Position numbers and translations under genes: made by a program. The notes below the pieces were generated by a model. It saw nothing but the letters and a program-made list of their open reading frames with translations, was not told where the DNA came from and searched no databases. Positions 48,993 to 63,377 of a DNA stretch of 64,000 nucleotides are shown here, piece after piece (position 1 is the first letter of the stretch; each line of letters begins with the position of its first letter). Location of the stretch: contig OZ026598.1 in assembly GCA_964020085.1 (NCBI GenBank), positions 15,458,930 to 15,522,929 of the forward strand. The letters run 5' to 3'. This DNA comes from Micromussa lordhowensis (Eukaryota; Cnidaria; Anthozoa; Scleractinia; Lobophylliidae).

Positions 48993-50430
48993 AGCAATTT
49001 TTCTTCTGCAAGATACGCGGAGAAGCCAAATTTATAGAGATTTGTCGGCCGGAAACCAACAGAAACATCTTTCACTGAGGTTTGCTACAAAAGGAGAAAT
49101 TTATCTCTCGAGGAACTCAAAAACGATTAAAATAATACGAGAGTAATTGCGAATTAAAGCTCAAATGATTTCGATTAGGACAGTGTAACAATAGGTAGTT
49201 GTTCTAAGTTATGTTCTTGTGAAGAAATGTCTAACTAAGGTGATACGTTTTGTTTATAGACGGCTGAGAACTTTGATAGATTCCAGCAATGCACCAAGGA
49301 AATGTTTTCCGTTACGTTTAAATCATCTCCTTAAAACCGGTTTGACCTGATCCCAACAAGCTATGTCCGCCATTTTGAATCATCAAATCCAACCGGTCTC
49401 GAACCCAGTCTGACCGGTTTGACAGTGCACCCTCATTGGTTCTCAGACAAGTCTTTGTTCTTTCTCTATATAAGCGCGATATCACCCGGATGGTTGGGCG
49501 GTACGTTCACTCCAATACAACACACACATCTCTCTTAAAAACTCATGCAATATTCAATAATAAAACTCTTAAAACAATACATGTTTAACAGTATTCTCTC
49601 TCTCAATTTCCTTCACATGTACCTACATGGCCTGCATCTGAATGTGAATGCAGGTTCATAATGGGTAGAAAGCGTGCAAGACTTTCATGCCAAATGGACA
49701 GCGACATCTTTGAGTCCTCAGCTTCTTCCGCTATAGTTTTCCCCTTCTTCTGGCCTCTTCTATAAAATGTTCTCCACAATCAAACCAGCAACACCACATT
49801 CTATCGCGCGCGCAAGATCGCAACGTTTATTATGACACAGTCACTTTAGTCTTCAGAACAAATTCAGGTTTTCCGTTGTGGCTGGAGTTTCGGCTGTCAA
49901 CACAGAAAATGGTTTTCGTCACTTGCTGGTTAGCGTTCATTGCTGTCAGCAATGTCATTGGACACTTTACTAAGAATCGCTGCGATGAAAGGTAAGGGTA
50001 AATAACAAAGATAATAGTTTTCTAATGTCGAATGAGGGAAAAAAAATAAACTATTTCAACTCCGCAAACTGCTTCTCCAATGGCAGCGGCTTGTTGTAAA
50101 AGTTCCACGACTTTAGTTTTTTGTTAGTATTATCGCAAGAAGAAGCAACTTTCAAGATTTATTTTATTAATATTCTAAATTGCGTTTACAAAATATAATG
50201 AGACCAGCCGTTATGAGAAGAAAGATCAGTTTGCCTTATCGGTGGACCGTGTCCATGGCGACAGTGTAAACAAAAGGGTCGCGTGGCGAGTTGGCGCGGA
50301 ACATTTGTTGCCGGTTTTCAGTGTCACGCCATTCAAAATATAAATCAAAACTGTTCAGTAGATGAAGTCCAGAATCTGAGAAAAGAAAGAAGGTAACTAT
50401 AGCAAAGACTCTCGCCAAGATCCAGGTCAC
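48993..50430 (+). repeat. Unit 35 (consensus)
   Basis: 1438 bp. No departure from consensus noticed. Confidence 0.97.
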
Positions 50431-51868
50431 AGCAATTTTTCTTCTGCAAGATACGCGGAGAAGCCAAATTTATAGAGATTTGTCGGCCGGAAGCCAACAG
50501 AAACATCTTTCACTGAGGTTTGCTACAAAAGGAGAAATTTATCTCTCGAGGAACTCAAAAACGATTAAAATAATACGAGAGTAATTGCGAATTAAAGCTC
50601 AAATGATTTCGATTAGGACAGTGTAACAATAGGTAGTTGTTCTAAGTTATGTTCTTGTGAAGAAATGTCTAACTAAGGTGATACGTTTTGTTTATAGACG
50701 GCTGAGAACTTTGATAGATTCCAGCAATGCACCAAGGAAATGTTTTCCGTTACGTTTAAATCATCTCCTTAAAACCGGTTTGACCTGATCCCAACAAGCT
50801 ATGTCCGCCATTTTGAATCATCAAATCCAACCGGTCTCGAACCCAGTCTGACCGGTTTGACAGTGCACCCTCATTGGTTCTCAGACAAGTCTTTGTTCTT
50901 TCTCTATATAAGCGCGATATCACCCGGATGGTTGGGCGGTACGTTCACTCCAATACAACACACACATCTCTCTTAAAAACTCATGCAATATTCAATAATA
51001 AAACTCTTAAAACAATACATGTTTAACAGTATTCTCTCTCTCAATTTCCTTCACATGTACCTACATGGCCTGCATCTGAATGTGAATGCAGGTTCATAAT
51101 GGGTAGAAAGCGTGCAAGACTTTCATGCCAAATGGACAGCGACATCTTTGAGTCCTCAGCTTCTTCCGCTATAGTTTTCCCCTTCTTCTGGCCTCTTCTA
51201 TAAAATGTTCTCCACAATCAAACCAGCAACACCACATTCTATCGCGCGCGCAAGATCGCAACGTTTATTATGACACAGTCACTTTTGTCTTCAGAACAAA
51301 TTCAGGTTTTCCGTTGTGGCTGGAGTTTCGGCTGTCAACACAGAAAATGGTTTTCGTCACTTGCTGGTTAGCGTTCATTGCTGTCAGCAATGTCATTGGA
51401 CACTTTACTAAGAATCGCTGCGATGAAAGGTAAGGGTAAATAACAAAGATAATAGTTTTCTAATGTCGAATGAGGGAAAAAAAATAAACTATTTCAACTC
51501 CGCAAACTGCTTCTCCAATGGCAGCGGCTTGTTGTAAAAGTTCCACGACTTTAGTTTTTTGTTAGTATTATCGCAAGAAGAAGCAACTTTCAAGATTTAT
51601 TTTATTAATATTCTAAATTGCGTTTACAAAATATAATGAGACCAGCCGTTATGAGAAGAAAGATCAGTTTGCCTTATCGGTGGACCGTGTCCATGGCGAC
51701 AGTGTAAACAAAAGGGTCGCGTGGCGAGTTGGCGCGGAACATTTGTTGCCGGTTTTCAGTGTCACGCCATTCAAAATATAAATCAAAACTGTTCAGTAGA
51801 TGAAGTCCAGAATCTGAGAAAAGAAAGAAGGTAACTATAGCAAAGACTCTCGCCAAGATCCAGGTCAC
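50431..51868 (+). repeat. Unit 36
   Basis: 1438 bp. A to G at 50493; A to T at 51286, shared with unit 42. Confidence 0.97.
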
Positions 51869-53310
51869 AGCAATTTTTCTTCTGCAAGATACGCGGAGAA
51901 GCCAAATTTATAGAGATTTGTCGGCCGGAAACCAACAGAAACATCTTTCAATGAGGTTTGCTACAAAAGGAGAAATTTATCTCTCGAGGAACTCAAAAAC
52001 GATTAAAATAATACGAGAGTAATTGCGAATTAAAGCTCAAATGATTTCGATTAGGACAGTGTAACAATAGGTAGTTGTTCTAACTTATGTTCTTGTGAAG
52101 AAATGTCTAACTAAGGTGATACGTTTTGTTTATAGACGGCTGAGAACTTTGATAGATTCCAGCAATGCACCAAGGAAATGTTTTCCGTTACGTTTAAATC
52201 ATCTCCTTAAAACCGGTTTGACCTGATCCCAACAAGCTATGTCCGCCATTTTGAATCATCAAATCCAACCGGTCTCGAACCCAGTCTGACCGGTTTGACA
52301 GTGCACCCTCATTGGTTCTCAGACAAGTCTTTGTTCTTTCTCTATATAAGCGCGATATCACCCGGATGGTTGGGCGGTACGTTCACTCCAATACAACACA
52401 CACATCTCTCTTAAAAACTCATGCAATATTCAATAATAAAACTCTTAAAACAATACATGTTTAACAGTATTCTCTCTCTCAATTTCCTTCACATGTACCT
52501 ACATGCATGGCCTGCATCTGAATGTGAATGCAGGTTCATAATGGGTAGAAAGCGTGCAAGACTTTCATGCCAAATGGACAGCGACATCTTTGAGTCCTCA
52601 GCTTCTTCCGCTATAGTTTTCCCCTTCTTCTGGCCTCTTCTATAAAATGTTCTCCACAATCAAACCAGCAACACCACATTCTATCGCGCGCGCAAGATCG
52701 CAACGTTTATTATGACACAGTCACTTTAGTCTTCAGAACAAATTCAGGTTTTCCGTTGTGGCTGGAGTTTCGGCTGTCAACACAGAAAATGGTTTTCGTC
52801 ACTTGCTGGTTAGCGTTCATTGCTGTCAGCAATGTCATTGGACACTTTACTAAGAATCGCTGCGATGAAAGGTAAGGGTAAATAACAAAGATAATAGTTT
52901 TCTAATGTCGAATGAGGGAAAAAAAATAAACTATTTCAACTCCGCAAACTGCTTCTCCAATGGCAGCGGCTTGTTGTAAAAGTTCCACGACTTTAGTTTT
53001 TTGTTAGTATTATCGCAAGAAGAAGCAACTTTCAAGATTTATTTTATTAATATTCTAAATTGCGTTTACAAAATATAATGAGACCAGCCGTTATGAGAAG
53101 AAAGATCAGTTTGCCTTATCGGTGGACCGTGTCCATGGCGACAGTGTAAACAAAAGGGTCGCGTGGCGAGTTGGCGCGGAACATTTGTTGCCGGTTTTCA
53201 GTGTCACGCCATTCAAAATATAAATCAAAACTGTTCAGTAGATGAAGTCCAGAATCTGAGAAAAGAAAGAAGGTAACTATAGCAAAGACTCTCGCCAAGA
53301 TCCAGGTCAC
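51869..53310 (+). repeat. Unit 37, CATG duplication
   Basis: 1442 bp. C to A at 51951, G to C at 52084 (as unit 28), and CATG duplication with the 74-codon frame at 52421-52645. The A run has normal length. Confidence 0.97.
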
Positions 53311-54742
53311 AGCAATTTTTCTTCTGCAAGATACGCGGAGAAGCCAAATTTATAGAGATTTGTCGGCCGGAAACCAACAGAAACATCTTTCACTGAGGTT
53401 TGCTACAAAAGGAGAAATTTATCTCTCGAGGAACTCAAAAACGATTAAAATAATACGAGAGTAATTGCGAATTAAAGCTCAAATGATTTCGATTAGGACA
53501 GTGTAACAATAGGTAGTTGTTCTAAGTTATGTTCTTGTGAAGAAATGTCTAACTAAGGTGATACGTTTTGTTTATAGACGGCTGAGAACTTTGATAGATT
53601 CCAGCAATGCACCAAGGAAATGTTTTCCGTTACGTTTAAATCATCTCCTTAAAACCGGTTTGACCTGATCCCAACAAGCTATGTCCGCCATTTTGAATCA
53701 TCAAATCCAACCGGTCTCGAACCCAGTCTGACCGGTTTGACAGTGCACCCTCATTGGTTCTCAGACAAGTCTTTGTTCTTTCTCTATATAAGCGCGATAT
53801 CACCCGGATGGTTGGGCGGTACGTTCACTCCAATACAACACACACATCTCTCTTAAAAACTCATGCAATATTCAATAATAAAACTCTTAAAACAATACAT
53901 GTTTAACAGTATTCTCTCTCTCAATTTCCTTCAAATGTACCTACATGGCCTGCATCTGAATGTGAATGCAGGTTCATAATGGGTAGAAAGCGTGCAAGAC
54001 TTTCATGCCAAATGGACAGCGACATCTTTGAGTCCTCAGCTTCTTCCGCTATAGTTTTCCCCTTCTTCTGGCCTCTTCTATAAAATGTTCTCCACAATCA
54101 AACCAGCAACACCACATTCTATCGCGCGCGCAAGATCGCAACGTTTATTATGACACAGTCACTTTAGTCTTCAGAACAAATTCAGGTTTTCCGTTGTGGC
54201 TGGAGTTTCGGCTGTCAACACAGAAAATGGTTTTCGTCACTTGCTGGTTAGCGTTCATTGCTGTCAGCAATGTCATTGGACACTTTACTAAGAATCGCTG
54301 CGATGAAAGGTAAGGGTAAATGATAATAGTTTTCTAATGTCGAATGAGGGAAAAAAAATAAACTATTTCAACTCCGCAAACTGCTTCTCCAATGGCAGCG
54401 GCTTGTTGTAAAAGTTCCACGACTTTAGTTTTTTGTTAGTATTATCGCAAGAAGAAGCAACTTTCAAGATTTATTTTATTAATATTCTAAATTGCGTTTA
54501 CAAAATATAATGAGACCAGCCGTTATGAGAAGAAAGATCAGTTTGCCTTATCGGTGGACCGTGTCCATGGCGACAGTGTAAACAAAAGGGTCGCGTGGCG
54601 AGTTGGCGCGGAACATTTGTTGCCGGTTTTCAGTGTCACGCCATTCAAAATATAAATCAAAACTGTTCAGTAGATGAAGTCCAGAATCTGAGAAAAGAAA
54701 GAAGGTAACTATAGCAAAGACTCTCGCCAAGATCCAGGTCAC
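53311..54742 (+). repeat. Unit 38, 6-bp deletion
   Basis: 1432 bp, the shortest unit. C to A at 53934 breaks the CATGTA/TACATG palindrome. Six bases are missing at about 54320, some 12 nt downstream of the splice donor GT. Confidence 0.97.
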
Positions 54743-56179
54743 AGCAATTTTTCTTCTGCAAGATACGCGGAGAAGCCAAATTTATAGAGATTTGTCGGCC
54801 GGAAACCAACAGAAACATCTTTCACTGAGGTTTGCTACAAAAGGAGAAATTTATCTCTCGAGGAACTCAAAAACGATTAAAATAATACGAGAGTAATTGC
54901 GAATTAAAGCTCAAATGATTTCGATTAGGACAGTGTAACAATAGGTAGTTGTTCTAAGTTATGTTCTTGTGAAGAAATGTCTAACTAAGGTGATACGTTT
55001 TGTTTATAGACGGCTGAGAACTTTGATAGATTCCAGCAATGCACCAAGGAAATGTTTTCCGTTACGTTTAAATCATCTCCTTAAAACCGGTTTGACCTGA
55101 TCCCAACAAGCTATGTCCGCCATTTTGAATCATCAAATCCAACCGGTCTCGAACCCAGTCTGACAGGTTTGACAGTGCACCCTCATTGGTTCTCAGACAA
55201 GTCTTTGTTCTTTCTCTATATAAGCGCGATATCACCCGGATGGTTGGGCGGTACGTTCACTCCAATACAACACACACATCTCTCTTAAAAACTCATGCAA
55301 TATTCAATAATAAAACTCTTAAAACAATACATGTTTAACAGTATTCTCTCTCTCAATTTCCTTCACATGTACCTACATGGCCTGCATCTGAATGTGAATG
55401 CAGGTTCATAATGGGTAGAAAGCGTGCAAGACTTTCATGCCAAATGGACAGCGACATCTTTGAGTCCTCAGCTTCTTCCGCTATAGTTTTCCCCTTCTTC
55501 TGGCCTCTTCTATAAAATGTTCTCCACAATCAAACCAGCAACACCACATTCTATCGCGCGCGCAAGATCGCAACGTTTATTATGACACAGTCACTTTAGT
55601 CTTCAGAACAAATTCAGGTTTTCCGTTGTGGCTGGAGTTTCGGCTGTCAACACAGAAAATGGTTTTCGTCACTTGCTGGTTAGCGTTCATTGCTGTCAGC
55701 AATGTCATTGGACACTTTACTAAGAATCGCTGCGATGAAAGGTAAGGGTAAATAACAAAGATAATAGTTTTCTAATGTCGAATGAGGGAAAAAAATAAAC
55801 TATTTCAACTCCGCAAACTGCTTCTCCAATGGCAGCGGCTTGTTGTAAAAGTTCCACGACTTTAGTTTTTTGTTAGTATTATCGCAAGAAGAAGCAACTT
55901 TCAAAATTTATTTTATTAATATTCTAAATTGCGTTTACAAAATATAATGAGACCAGCCGTTATGAGAAGAAAGATCAGTTTGCCTTATCGGTGGACCGTG
56001 TCCATGGCGACAGTGTAAACAAAAGGGTCGCGTGGCGAGTTGGCGCGGAACATTTGTTGCCGGTTTTCAGTGTCACGCCATTCAAAATATAAATCAAAAC
56101 TGTTCAGTAGATGAAGTCCAGAATCTGAGAAAAGAAAGAAGGTAACTATAGCAAAGACTCTCGCCAAGATCCAGGTCAC
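54743..56179 (+). repeat. Unit 39
   Basis: 1437 bp. C to A at 55165 changes the third ACCGGT motif to ACAGGT. 7-base A run; G to A at 55905. Confidence 0.97.
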
Positions 56180-57617
56180 AGCAATTTTTCTTCTGCAAGA
56201 TACGCGGAGAAGCCAAATTTATAGAGATTTGTCGGCCGGAAACCAACAGAAACATCTTTCACTGAGGTTTGCTACAAAAGGAGAAATTTATCTCTCGAGG
56301 AACTCAAAAACGATTAAAATAATACGAGAGTAATTGCGAATTAAAGCTCAAATGATTTCGATTAGGACAGTGTAACAATAGGTAGTTGTTCTAAGTTATG
56401 TTCTTGTGAAGAAATGTCTAACTAAGGTGATACGTTTTGTTTATAGACGGCTGAGAACTTTGATAGATTCCAGCAATGCACCAAGGAAATGTTTTCCGTT
56501 ACGTTTAAATCATCTCCTTAAAACCGGTTTGACCTGATCCCAACAAGCTATGTCCGCCATTTTGAATCATCAAATCCAACCGGTCTCGAACCCAGTCTGA
56601 CCGGTTTGACAGTGCACCCTCATTGGTTCTCAGACAAGTCTTTGTTCTTTCTCTATATAAGCGCGATATCACCCGGATGGTTGGGCGGTACGTTCACTCC
56701 AATACAACACACACATCTCTCTTAAAAACTCATGCAATATTCAATAATAAAACTCTTAAAACAATACATGTTTAACAGTATTCTCTCTCTCAATTTCCTT
56801 CACATGTACCTACATGGCCTGCATCTGAATGTGAATGCAGGTTCATAATGGGTAGAAAGCGTGCAAGACTTTCATGCCAAATGGACAGCGACATCTTTGA
56901 GTCCTCAGCTTCTTCCGCTATAGTTTTCCCCTTCTTCTGGCCTCTTCTATAAAATGTTCTCCACAATCAAACCAGCAACACCACATTCTATCGCGCGCGC
57001 AAGATCGCAACGTTTATTATGACACAGTCACTTTAGTCTTCAGAACAAATTCAGGTTTTCCGTTGTGGCTGGAGTTTCGGCTGTCAACACAGAAAATGGT
57101 TTTCGTCACTTGCTGGTTAGCGTTCATTGCTGTCAGCAATGTCATTGGACACTTTACTAAGAATCGCTGCGATGAAAGGTAAGGGTAAATAACAAAGATA
57201 ATAGTTTTCTAATGTCGAATGAGGGAAAAAAAATTAACTATTTCAACTCCGCAAACTGCTTCTCCAATGGCAGCGGCTTGTTGTAAAAGTTCCACGACTT
57301 TAGTTTTTTGTTAGTATTATCGCAAGAAGAAGCAACTTTCAAGATTTATTTTATTAATATTCTAAATTGCGTTTACAAAATATAATGAGACCAGCCGTTA
57401 TGAGAAGAAAGATCAGTTTGCCTTATCGGTGGACCGTGTCCATGGCGACAGTGTAAACAAAAGGGTCGCGTGGCGAGTTGGCGCGGAACATTTGTTGCCG
57501 GTTTTCAGTGTCACGCCATTCAAAATATAAATCAAAACTGTTCAGTAGATGAAGTCCAGAATCTGAGAAAAGAAAGAAGGTAACTATAGCAAAGACTCTC
57601 GCCAAGATCCAGGTCAC
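56180..57617 (+). repeat. Unit 40
   Basis: 1438 bp. A to T at 57235 changes the plus-strand AATAAA to AATTAA. Confidence 0.97.
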
Positions 57618-59055
57618 AGCAATTTTTCTTCTGCAAGATACGCGGAGAAGCCAAATTTATAGAGATTTGTCGGCCGGAAACCAACAGAAACATATTTCAC
57701 TGAGGTTTGCTACAAAAGGAGAAATTTATCTCTCGAGGAACTCAAAAACGATTAAAATAATACGAGAGTAATTGCGAATTAAAGCTCAAATGATTTCGAT
57801 TAGGACAGTGTAACAATAGGTAGTTGTTCTAAGTTATGTTCTTGTGAAGAAATGTCTAACTAAGGTGATACGTTTTGTTTATAGACGGCTGAGAACTTTG
57901 ATAGATTCCAGCAATGCACCAAGGAAATGTTTTCCGTTACGTTTAAATCATCTCCTTAAAACCGGTTTGACCTGATCCCAACAAGCTATGTCCGCCATTT
58001 TGAATCATCAAATCCAACCGGTCTCGAACCCAGTCTGACCGGTTTGACAGTGCACCCTCATTGGTTCTCAGACAAGTCTTTGTTCTTTCTCTATATAAGC
58101 GCGATATCACCCGGATGGTTGGGCGGTACGTTCACTCCAATACAACACACACATCTCTCTTAAAAACTCATGCAATATTCAATAATAAAACTCTTAAAAC
58201 AATACATGTTTAACAGTATTCTCTCTCTCAATTTCCTTCACATGTACCTACATGGCCTGCATCTGAATGTGAATGCAGGTTCATAATGGGTAGAAAGCGT
58301 GCAAGACTTTCATGCCAAATGGACAGCGACATCTTTGAGTCCTCAGCTTCTTCCGCTATAGTTTTCCCCTTCTTCTGGCCTCTTCTATAAAATGTTCTCC
58401 ACAATCAAACCAGCAACACCACATTCTATCGCGCGCGCAAGATCGCAACGTTTATTATGACACAGTCACTTTAGTCTTCAGAACAAATTCAGGTTTTCCG
58501 TTGTGGCTGGAGTTTCGGCTGTCAACACAGAAAATGGTTTTCGTCACTTGCTGGTTAGCGTTCATTGCTGTCAGCAATGTCATTGGACACTTTACTAAGA
58601 ATCGCTGCGATGAAAGGTAAGGGTAAATAACAAAGATAATAGTTTTCTAATGTCGAATGAGGGAAAAAAAATAAACTATTTCAACTCCGCAAACTGCTTC
58701 TCCAATGGCAGCGGCTTGTTGTAAAAGTTCCACGACTTTAGTTTTTTGTTAGTATTATCGCAAGAAGAAGCAACTTTCAAGATTTATTTTATTAATATTC
58801 TAAATTGCGTTTACAAAATATAATGAGACCAGCCGTTATGAGAAGAAAGATCAGTTTGCCTTATCGGTGGACCGTGTCCATGGCGACAGTGTAAACAAAA
58901 GGGTCGCGTGGCGAGTTGGCGCGGAACATTTGTTGCCGGTTTTCAGTGTCACGCCATTCAAAATATAAATCAAAACTGTTCAGTAGATGAAGTCCAGAAT
59001 CTGAGAAAAGAAAGAAGGTAACTATAGCAAAGACTCTCGCCAAGATCCAGGTCAC
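57618..59055 (+). repeat. Unit 41
   Basis: 1438 bp. C to A at 57694, adjacent to the minus-strand ATG of the 53-codon ORF. Confidence 0.97.
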
Positions 59056-60493
59056 AGCAATTTTTCTTCTGCAAGATACGCGGAGAAGCCAAATTTATAG
59101 AGATTTGTCGGCCGGAAACCAACAGAAACATCTTTCACTGAGGTTTGCTACAAAAGGAGAAATTTATCTCTCGAGGAACTCAAAAACGATTAAAATAATA
59201 CGAGAGTAATTGCGAATTAAAGCTCAAATGATTTCGATTAGGACAGTGTAACAATAGGTAGTTGTTCTAAGTTATGTTCTTGTGAAGAAATGTCTAACTA
59301 AGGTGATACGTTTTGTTTATAGACGGCTGAGAACTTTGATAGATTCCAGCAATGCACCAAGGAAATGTTTTCCGTTACGTTTAAATCATCTCCTTAAAAC
59401 CGGTTTGACCTGATCCCAACAAGCTATGTCCGCCATTTTGAATCATCAAATCCAACCGGTCTCGAACCCAGTCTGACCGGTTTGACAGTGCACCCTCATT
59501 GGTTCTCAGACAAGTCTTTGTTCTTTCTCTATATAAGCGCGATATCACCCGGATGGTTGGGCGGTACGTTCACTCCAATACAACACACACATCTCTCTTA
59601 AAAACTCATGCAATATTCAATAATAAAACTCTTAAAACAATACATGTTTAACAGTATTCTCTCTCTCAATTTCCTTCACATGTACCTACATGGCCTGCAT
59701 CTGAATGTGAATGCAGGTTCATAATGGGTAGAAAGCGTGCAAGACTTTCATGCCAAATGGACAGCGACATCTTTGAGTCCTCAGCTTCTTCCGCTATAGT
59801 TTTCCCCTTCTTCTGGCCTCTTCTATAAAATGTTCTCCACAATCAAACCAGCAACACCACATTCTATCGCGCGCGCAAGATCGCAACGTTTATTATGACA
59901 CAGTCACTTTTGTCTTCAGAACAAATTCAGGTTTTCCGTTGTGGCTGGAGTTTCGGCTGTCAACACAGAAAATGGTTTTCGTCACTTGCTGGTTAGCGTT
60001 CATTGCTGTCAGCAATGTCATTGGACACTTTACTAAGAATCGCTGCGATGAAAGGTAAGGGTAAATAACAAAGATAATAGTTTTCTAATGTCGAATGAGG
60101 GAAAAAAAATAAACTATTTCAACTCCGCAAACTGCTTCTCCAATGGCAGCGGCTTGTTGTAAAAGTTCCACGACTTTAGTTTTTTGTTAGTATTATCGCA
60201 AGAAGAAGCAACTTTCAAGATTTATTTTATTAATATTCTAAATTGCGTTTACAAAATATAATGAGACCAGCCGTTATGAGAAGAAAGATCAGTTTGCCTT
60301 ATCGGTGGATCGTGTCCATGGCGACAGTGTAAACAAAAGGGTCGCGTGGCGAGTTGGCGCGGAACATTTGTTGCCGGTTTTCAGTGTCACGCCATTCAAA
60401 ATATAAATCAAAACTGTTCAGTAGATGAAGTCCAGAATCTGAGAAAAGAAAGAAGGTAACTATAGCAAAGACTCTCGCCAAGATCCAGGTCAC
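59056..60493 (+). repeat. Unit 42
   Basis: 1438 bp. A to T at 59911 (as unit 36); C to T at 60310 (minus frame T to I). Confidence 0.97.
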
Positions 60494-61935
60494 AGCAATT
60501 TTTCTTCTGCAAGATACGCGGAGAAGCCAAATTTATAGAGATTTGTCGGCCGGAAACCAACAGAAACATCTTTCACTGAGGTTTGCTACAAAAGGAGAAA
60601 TTTATCTCTCGAGGAACTCAAAAACGATTAAAATAATACGAGAGTAATTGCGAATTAAAGCTCAAATGATTTCGATTAGGACAGTGTAACAATAGGTAGT
60701 TGTTCTAAGTTATGTTCTTGTGAAGAAATGTCTAACTAAGGTGATACGTTTTGTTTATAGACGGCTGAGAACTTTGATAGATTCCAGCAATGCACCAAGG
60801 AAATGTTTTCCGTTACGTTTAAATCATCTCCTTAAAACCGGTTTGACCTGATCCCAACAAGCTATGTCCGCCATTTTGAATCATCAAATCCAACCGGTCT
60901 CGAACCCAGTCTGACCGGTTTGACAGTGCACCCTCATTGGTTCTCAGACAAGTCTTTGTTCTTTCTCTATATAAGCGCGATATCACCCGGATGGTTGGGC
61001 GGTACGTTCACTCCAATACAACACACACATCTCTCTTAAAAACTCATGCAATATTCAATAATAAAACTCTTAAAACAATACATGTTTAACAGTATTCTCT
61101 CTCTCAATTTCCTTCACATGTACCTACATGCATGGCCTGCATCTGAATGTGAATGCAGGTTCATAATGGGTAGAAAGCGTGCAAGACTTTCATGCCAAAT
61201 GGACAGCGACATCTTTGAGTCCTCAGCTTCTTCCGCTATAGTTTTCCCCTTCTTCCGGCCTCTTCTATAAAATGTTCTCCACAATCAAACCAGCAACACC
61301 ACATTCTATCGCGCGCGCAAGATCGCAACGTTTATTATGACACAGTCACTTTAGTCTTCAGAACAAATTCAGGTTTTCCGTTGTGGCTGGAGTTTCGGCT
61401 GTCAACACAGAAAATGGTTTTCGTCACTTGCTGGTTAGCGTTCATTGCTGTCAGCAATGTCATTGGACACTTTACTAAGAATCGCTGCGATGAAAGGTAA
61501 GGGTAAATAACAAAGATAATAGTTTTCTAATGTCGAATGAGGGAAAAAAAATAAACTATTTCAACTCCGCAAACTGCTTCTCCAATGGCAGCGGCTTGTT
61601 GTAAAAGTTCCACGACTTTAGTTTTTTGTTAGTATTATCGCAAGAAGAAGCAACTTTCAAGATTTATTTTATTAATATTCTAAATTGCGTTTACAAAATA
61701 TAATGAGACCAGCCGTTATGAGAAGAAAGATCAGTTTGCCTTATCGGTGGACCGTGTCCATGGCGACAGTGTAAACAAAAGGGTCGCGTGGCGAGTTGGC
61801 GCGGAACATTTGTTGCCGGTTTTCAGTGTCACGCCATTCAAAATATAAATCAAAACTGTTCAGTAGATGAAGTCCAGAATCTGAGAAAAGAAAGAAGGTA
61901 ACTATAGCAAAGACTCTCGCCAAGATCCAGGTCAC
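60494..61935 (+). repeat. Unit 43, CATG duplication
   Basis: 1442 bp. CATG duplication, 74-codon frame 61046-61270; T to C at 61256 (W to R in that frame). Confidence 0.97.
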
Positions 61936-63377
61936 AGCAATTTTTCTTCTGCAAGATACGCGGAGAAGCCAAATTTATAGAGATTTGTCGGCCGGAAACC
62001 AACAGAAACATCTTTCACTGAGGTTTGCTACAAAAGGAGAAATTTATCTCTCGAGGAACTCAAAAACGATTAAAATAATACGAGAGTAATTGCGAATTAA
62101 AGCTCAAATGATTTCGATTAGGACAGTGTAACAATAGGTAGTTGTTCTAAGTTATGTTCTTGTGAAGAAATGTCTAACTAAGGTGATACGTTTTGTTTAT
62201 AGACGGCTGAGAACTTTGATAGATTCCAGCAATGCACCAAGGAAATGTTTTCCGTTACGTTTAAATCATCTCCTTAAAACCGGTTTGACCTGATCCCAAC
62301 AAGCTATGTCCGCCATTTTGAATCATCAAATCCAACCGGTCTCGAACCCAGTCTGACCGGTTTGACAGTGCACCCTCATTGGTTCTCAGACAAGTCTTTG
62401 TTCTTTCTCTATATAAGCGCGATATCACCCGGATGGTTGGGCGGTACGTTCACTCCAATACAACACACACATCTCTCTTAAAAACTCATGCAATATTCAA
62501 TAATAAAACTCTTAAAACAATACATGTTTAACAGTATTCTCTCTCTCAATTTCCTTCACATGTACCTACATGCATGGCCTGCATCTGAATGTGAATGCAG
62601 GTTCATAATGGGTAGAAAGCGTGCAAGACTTTCATGCCAAATGGACAGCGACATCTTTGAGTCCTCAGCTTCTTCCGCTATAGTTTTCCCCTTCTTCTGG
62701 CCTCTTCTATAAAATGTTCTCCACAATCAAACCAGCAACACCACATTCTATCGCGCGCGCAAGATCGCAACGTTTATTATGACACAGTCACTTTAGTCTT
62801 CAGAACAAATTCAGGTTTTCCGTTGTGGCTGGAGTTTCGGCTGTCAACACAGAAAATGGTTTTCGTCACTTGCTGGTTAGCGTTCATTGCTGTCAGCAAT
62901 GTCATTGGACACTTTACTAAGAATCGCTGCGATGAAAGGTAAGGGTAAATAACAAAGATAATAGTTTTCTAATGTCGAATGAGGGAAAAAAAATAAACTA
63001 TTTCAACTCCGCAAACTGCTTCTCCAATGGCAGCGGCTTGTTGTAAAAGTTCCACGACTTTAGTTTTTTGTTAGTATTATCGCAAGAAGAAGCAACTTTC
63101 AAGATTTATTTTATTAATATTCTAAATTGCGTTTACAAAATATAATGAGACCAGCCGTTATGAGAAGAAAGATCAGTTTGCCTTATCGGTGGACCGTGTC
63201 CATGGCGACAGTGTAAACAAAAGGGTCGCGTGGCGAGTTGGCGCGGAACATTTGTTGCCGGTTTTCAGTGTCACGCCATTCAAAATATAAATCAAAACTG
63301 TTCAGTAGATGAAGTCCAGAATCTGAGAAAAGAAAGAAGGTAACTATAGCAAAGACTCTCGCCAAGATCCAGGTCAC
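61936..63377 (+). repeat. Unit 44, CATG duplication
   Basis: 1442 bp. CATG duplication, 74-codon frame 62488-62712; adjacent to another duplication-bearing unit. Confidence 0.97.
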
